From positions 81,226,855-81,290,854 of the forward strand of contig JALMGJ010000003.1 of the NCBI GenBank assembly GCA_023362775.1: DNA of 64,000 nt, given 5' to 3'. Positions 59,880 through 64,000 of the stretch are shown here, piece by piece (position 1 is the first letter of the stretch; each line of letters opens with the position of its first letter). Origin of the DNA: Charina bottae (taxonomy: Eukaryota > Chordata > Lepidosauria > Squamata > Charinaidae). Under the pieces are notes generated by a model. It saw only the letters and a list, made by a program, of their open reading frames with translations. It did no database searches and was not told the origin of the DNA. Both the position numbers and the translations under genes were made by a program.

Positions 59880-60734
59880 ATGGTTGTGGGGCTTGTGTGC
59901 TCTGAGGAGGATGAGAGCTATGCCAGAGGTTCAACCATACTGGACAGGTCTCATTGGAGGAGCCAGACAAAGAGTGTCTTTCCCATAAACAATATGGTGA
60001 GATGTAACTTACAGAAACCTATCCCGGATTGGTTGTCATCCAGGTCAACAACGGCCGCGCTAGGTGTTGGAGTTCCTGGACATCTGGTGACAAGTGGTCT
60101 ACAGGACTCAGGACTGTTGGCTGAGCAACCAGGGCTAGCAACTGCAGGACTACTGGAAGAAAAGTTGCTTACCCGTTGCAAATATACGAAGATTGAAAAC
60201 AAAGAAATAATGATTTGCTATTACAAATCAAGTCCAACGAGGAGAGGATATCTAAAAAGAATGCACCAGTTCAGGAAAGAAAAACATCCAGAATCAGAAA
60301 TAACAGAACAGAGGCTAGCAGATCAATGTTGATTTACAATACTAAATAAACTATTCACAGAAGTAGAATTGGAAGAACTGCAAAAGTCTACCCAGGGCAA
60401 AGAAATCAAAGCCTTGCCAGAAGTAGCCCAGACAGTAGAGGCAAACCATGGGGAGTCGGCAGTAGAGGAAGCCAGCATTGCTATTGAACCGTTTTCATTC
60501 CCAAACCAGGCATCTTCTCCTCTGCCTTTTCCTCAGAAAGAACAAAGTCCTCTAACTGAAAAAACAGGAGGAACTGAAACAAAGAATAACAGAGCATCTA
60601 GAACAGCACAAAAACAACAGAATAAGCTTGTTATAAAAAAACAGCTAGCAGAAGTATTAAAAGTAGCCAATACTGTAATATCAAATATAAGCACCAGCTC
60701 ACTGCAAGAAACAAACCAACAGCTGCAGTTATAA
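59880..60734 (+). pseudogene. R4 LINE N-terminal region
   Basis: Two pieces in the same frame are separated by one TGA (60330-60332). The first ends YYKSSPTRRGYLKRMHQFRK...ITEQRLADQC and is a basic, DNA-binding-like stretch. The second is Gln/Lys/Glu-rich with a likely coiled coil and stops at 60732-60734. No zinc finger is intact. The frame shifts before the next piece. Confidence 0.65.
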
Positions 60735-60808
60735 CTGAAGAACTTGGATGCAAAATCAACAAACAAGGAAAAAAGCCAAACAGTGCATCACCAAAATGGA
60801 AGGTTGGG

Positions 60809-61982
60809 TTGCAAAATAAGATCAACCTGCTAAGATCAGATGCAAGTAAGCTAGAACAAATGAAAGCAAAGAAGCTGAAGTACAAGAAGACCAAAGAATA
60901 CCTGATCAAAAAATATTGTCTAGAGACAAGGAAGATCAAGGAAGCACTGGAAATAATAAAGCAGCAAATAACAGCCATAGCCAAGAAAATCAGCAGATAC
61001 AAAGCTCTAATTGCACACTACAGGCAGAATCTCCAATTTCAGTCGAATCAGAAATGTTTCTACCAATCCATCAATGGAGAAACTGCAACAAACCAGCCAA
61101 CACCTGACAAAGAAGAAACAGTGCGGTTCTGGGTACAGTTATGGGACCACCCAAAGAAATACAACAAGAATGCAGTGTGGATAAAGAGGTGGAAAAGGAA
61201 AAAAAGAATGTAATAACAGCAGAAATGGTGGAGAAAAGGGCAAGGAAGATCAAGAAATGGTCAGCACCAGCTGAAGATGAACTGCATGTTTTTTGGTTGA
61301 AACATCTGGCTGGTCTGCACCCACTCATAGCCAAGCAGTTTAACACCATACTGCAAGGAGGTGAAATTGAAGATTGGTTAACATCTGGCAAAGCCTACCT
61401 AATAATGAAAGATCCAACAAAAGGGGCAGCACCAGGAAACTACAGCCAATTACCTGCTTACCAACAACTTTCAAATTGCTAACTGGTGTTGTAGCTGATG
61501 CAGTCCAACAGCATCTAGTTGAAAACAAACGAGCAAAAAGGAAACCGCCCAAACAGCAGAGGAACAAAATATCAGCTCCTAATTGACAAGATGATTTTGG
61601 AAAACTGCAAGAGAAGGAAACCAACTTGGATGTAGCTTGGATTGATTACAAGAAGGCATTTGACTCCCTGCCACATGGCTGGATAATCAAGTGCCTAGAA
61701 ATAACAGGAGTCAATAGAAACATCAGAAGCTTTGTGCAAAGATCAATGACACAATGGAAGACACAGCTGCTGGTCAATAGTGATAGAGTAGGAAAGGTTA
61801 ACACCAAGAGAGGAATCTTTCAAGGAGACTCACTATCACCACTACTGTTTGTCATTGCACTGATTCCTCTGTCAACAATACTGAACAATCAGGTCATGGC
61901 TATCAAATATCAAAAACATCTGCCAGGCTATCCCACCTCCTTTATATGGATGATCTGAAGCTGTATGGAAAACCACCATCTG
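60809..61982 (+). pseudogene. R4 LINE linker and reverse transcriptase remnant
   Basis: Pieces in three frames follow. 60809-61213 is Lys-rich and predicted helical. 61141-61482 has KIKKWSAPAEDELHVFWLKH and LIMKDPTKGAAPGNY. 61374-61586 has ITCLPTTFKLLTGVVADAVQ. 61626-61958 has IDYKKAFDSLPHGWI and FQGDSLSPLLFVIALIPLS. The catalytic YMDDLKLYG is readable just after, near 61943-61970, in another frame. All motifs exist but no single frame joins them. Confidence 0.8.
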
Positions 61983-62324
61983 AAATAGAATCGCTGCTCA
62001 ACACTGTCTGAATATACAGTCAAGATACTGCAATGGAGTTTGGACTGGACAAATGTGCCGTCCCCATTAACAGGGAAAAAATAGTGAAAACTGAAGGAAT
62101 CAAGATGCCCCATGGAAATAACATCATGAGTTTGGATGAAGAAGATCACTACAAATACCTGGGCATCCTTCAGGCTGACAACATCAAGCACACTGAAGAC
62201 AAGAAGAAGTAATTAATACATCAGAAGAGTGAAGAAGATCTTAAAGTTCAAACTCAGTGGCAGAAATACCATTAAGGCAATTAACACCTGAGCAATTCCA
62301 GTCATTAGATTCACAGCTGGAATA

Positions 62325-62798
62325 GTGGACTGGACTCAAGCTGAACTAGAAGCCCTGGATAGGAATACCAGAAAAACAATGACAATGAATCATGTCCTTC
62401 ATCCACGCAGCAACATTGATAGACTCTACTTACCAAGGAGCATAGGTGGGCACGGAATGTGGCAAGTACACCAGACAGTTGAAGAAGTAAAAATGGCATT
62501 GGAAGAATATCTGAAGGAAAGTGAAGAAGATGCACTGAAGCTAGTATACCATAAAGGCTTACTGAATACTGAAGAGACCAAACTGGCCTACAAGAAAGAC
62601 CAAATAAAGAATAGAAAAGAGGCATGGCAAGGCAAAGTATTACATGGCCAGTACACAAAAAATCTAGCAGGCAAAACAGATAACAACAAGACATGGCAAT
62701 GGCTAAGAGCAGGAAAGTTGAAGAAAGAGACAGAGGGGCTAATTCTGGCTGCACAAGACCAAGCCTTAAGAACAAATGCATATAGAATAATAACTTAG
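62325..62798 (+). pseudogene. R4 LINE post-RT segment
   Basis: An open 158-codon stretch continues the protein (LDRNTRKTMTMNHVLHPRSN, LYLPRSIGGHGMWQVHQTVE, LKKETEGLILAAQDQALRTN). In this clade a zinc-binding motif and restriction-like endonuclease follow, but the sequence breaks off at about 62795. Confidence 0.72.
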
Positions 62799-62996
62799 AA
62801 TAGAATAATAACTTTATCGTCATCCCACTATACACTATACAACAAGTGCACAATAGAATGAAATTTTGTTGCAGTTGGCTCACAATTTCAATCAAACAAT
62901 GAAATACTAATAATAAAAAAACATAGTTACTATAAAACATACATTCTTTAGCTCACAATTTCAGTCAAAAACTAAAATACTAATAAAAAAGTCCAT
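62799..62996. repeat. AT-rich segment with a 45-bp duplication
   Basis: A unit starting GCTCACAATTTCA(A/G)TCAAA and running into AAATACTAATAA occurs at about 62878-62921 and 62951-62991. It lies between the truncated R4 and the Bov-B tail; its family is unknown to me. Confidence 0.6.
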
Positions 62997-64000
62997 TTTG
63001 TTGTTTATTCGTTCAGTCGCTTCCGACTCTTCGTGACTTCATGGACCAGCCCACGCCAGAGCTTCCTGTCGGCCGTCACCATCCCCAGCTCCCCCATGGT
63101 TGAGTCTGTCACCTCCAGAATACCATCCATCCATCTTGCCCTTGGTTGGCCCCTCTTCCTTTTGCCTTCCACTTTCCCTAGCATCAGCTTCTTCTCCAGG
63201 GTATCCTGTCTTCTCATTATGTGGCCAAAGTACTTCAGTTTTGCCTTTAATATCATTCCCTCAAGTCAGCAGTCTGGCTTTATTTCCTGGAGTATGGACT
63301 GGTTTGATCTTCTTGCAGTCCAAGGCACTCTCAGAATTTTCCTCCAACACCACAGTTCAAAAGCATCTATCTTCCTTCGCTCAGCCTTCCTTATGGTCCA
63401 GCTCTCACAGCCATAGGTTACTACGGGGAATACCATTGCTTTAACTATGCGGACCTTTGTTGTCAGTGTGATGTCTCTGCTCTTAACTATTTTATCAAGA
63501 TTTGCCATTGCTCTCCTCCCAAGAAGTAGACGTCTTCTGATTTCCTGGCTGCAGTCAGCATCTGCAGTAATCTTTGCGCCTAGAAATACAAAGTCTGTCA
63601 CTGCCTCCAGTTTTTCTCCCTCTATTTGCCAGTTATCAATCAAGCTGGTTGCCATAATCTTGGTTTTTTTGAGGTTTAACTGCAACCCAGCTTTTGCACT
63701 TTCTTCTTTCACCTTCGTCATAAGGCTCCTCAACTCCTCCTCGCTTTCAGCCATCAAAGTGGTATCATCTGCATATCTGAGATGGTTAATGTTTCTTCCA
63801 GCGATTTTAACTCCAGCCTTGGATTCCTCAAGCCCAGCACGTCGCATGATGTGTTCTGCGTACAGGTTGAATAAGTAGGGTGAGAGTATACAGTCCTGCC
63901 GTACTCCTTTCCCAATCTTAAACCAGTCCGTTGTTCCATGCTCTGTTCTTACCGTTGCTACTTGGTCGTTATACAGATTCCTCAGGAGGCAGACAAGATG
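62997..64000 (-). mobile_element. Bov-B (RTE) LINE, 3' part
   Basis: Minus-strand Bov-B LINE with its 3' end at about 63000 (inverse of TTCGTTCAGTCGCTTCCGAC, the Bov-B tail also used by Sauria SINEs). It runs off the right edge of the window, so length and 5' end are unknown. Confidence 0.9.
63005..64000 (-). pseudogene. Bov-B reverse transcriptase, one in-frame stop
   Basis: One frame is open from the window edge to the natural stop near 63005 except for a single TGA at 63266-63268. Upstream of the first methionine at 63847 the same frame reads IGKGVRQDCILSPYLFNLYA. It then gives the catalytic YADDTTLMAE, LNLKKTKIM, the thumb-like VTDFVFLGAKITADADCSQE, SWTIRKAERRKIDAFELWCW, and after the stop KLKYFGHIMRRQDTLEKKLM, RGQPRARWMDG and the end KSRKRLNE. 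This is the RTE clade. Only one disabling change is visible in 330 codons, so the copy is fairly young. It may be an in trans source for Sauria SINE mobility, as known for the group. Confidence 0.9.

Larger units (their letters stand above)
59836..62795 (+). mobile_element. R4-type LINE, decayed and lacking its 3' end
   Basis: Plus-strand pieces give an ordered R4-clade protein: an N-terminal basic region, a coiled-coil-like linker, reverse transcriptase and a post-RT segment. Several stops and frameshifts break it. The C-terminal restriction-like endonuclease expected in this clade is absent, the sequence ending near 62795. The clade call rests on the RT peptide style (WSAPAEDELHVFWLKHLAGL, IDYKKAFDSLPHGWI, RGIFQGDSLSPLLFVIALIP). 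Confidence 0.75.

Overview
The window is about 64 kb of vertebrate, non-coding-dominated nuclear DNA. The repeats point to a squamate reptile (lizard or snake): six tRNA-headed Sauria-type SINEs ending in ACCTTT units, several L2-type LINEs, a Bov-B/RTE LINE, an R4-type LINE, 5S-derived SINEs, Penelope-like elements and hAT/Tigger-type MITEs. Species cannot be fixed from the sequence.

Only one host coding segment is supported. It is a 163-bp internal exon on the minus strand (26336-26498) of a Shal/Kv4 voltage-gated potassium channel gene (KCND family, probably KCND2 or KCND3), with consensus splice sites on both sides. On this reading everything above 26498 is the upstream intron and everything below 26336 the downstream intron. 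The rest is intronic sequence and transposon insertions.

Layout: 1-2675 is the 3' part of a Ty3/Gypsy chromovirus-type element with its 3' LTR. 3.9-5.0 kb has an L1 stub and a palindromic Penelope-like insertion. 6-10 kb has LINE tails, two Sauria SINEs and microsatellites. 11.5-16.2 kb holds two Penelope-like elements of different families, followed by a 1.29-kb GC-rich foldback element (16484-17771). 19-25.4 kb has 5S and Sauria SINEs and the best L2 copy (minus strand). 26.3 kb is the Kv4 exon. 26.6-39 kb has MITEs, LINE tails, a GC-rich hAT element (34470-35242) and SINEs. 39.9-43.7 kb has a decayed L2 with a nested SINE, then a 1.13-kb solo LTR. 44-48.5 kb has a Tigger-like MITE and two Sauria SINEs. 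50-54.1 kb has L2 and CR1-like remains, each hit by a hAT element, and a near-perfect Penelope-like palindrome. 58.5-64 kb has L2, an R4 LINE and a Bov-B LINE cut by the window edge.

The most striking pattern is in the Penelope-like elements. Three families with unrelated sequences all end in inverted terminal repeats. Each carries the same RNA-like layout, CTGAAGA, one base, a 6-7-bp hairpin, then GAAA(C/T)GT. This resembles the small hammerhead ribozyme variants known from Penelope-like elements. Each copy also has a 12-14-bp target-site duplication. One family is visible only as these termini and has no recognisable coding region here.
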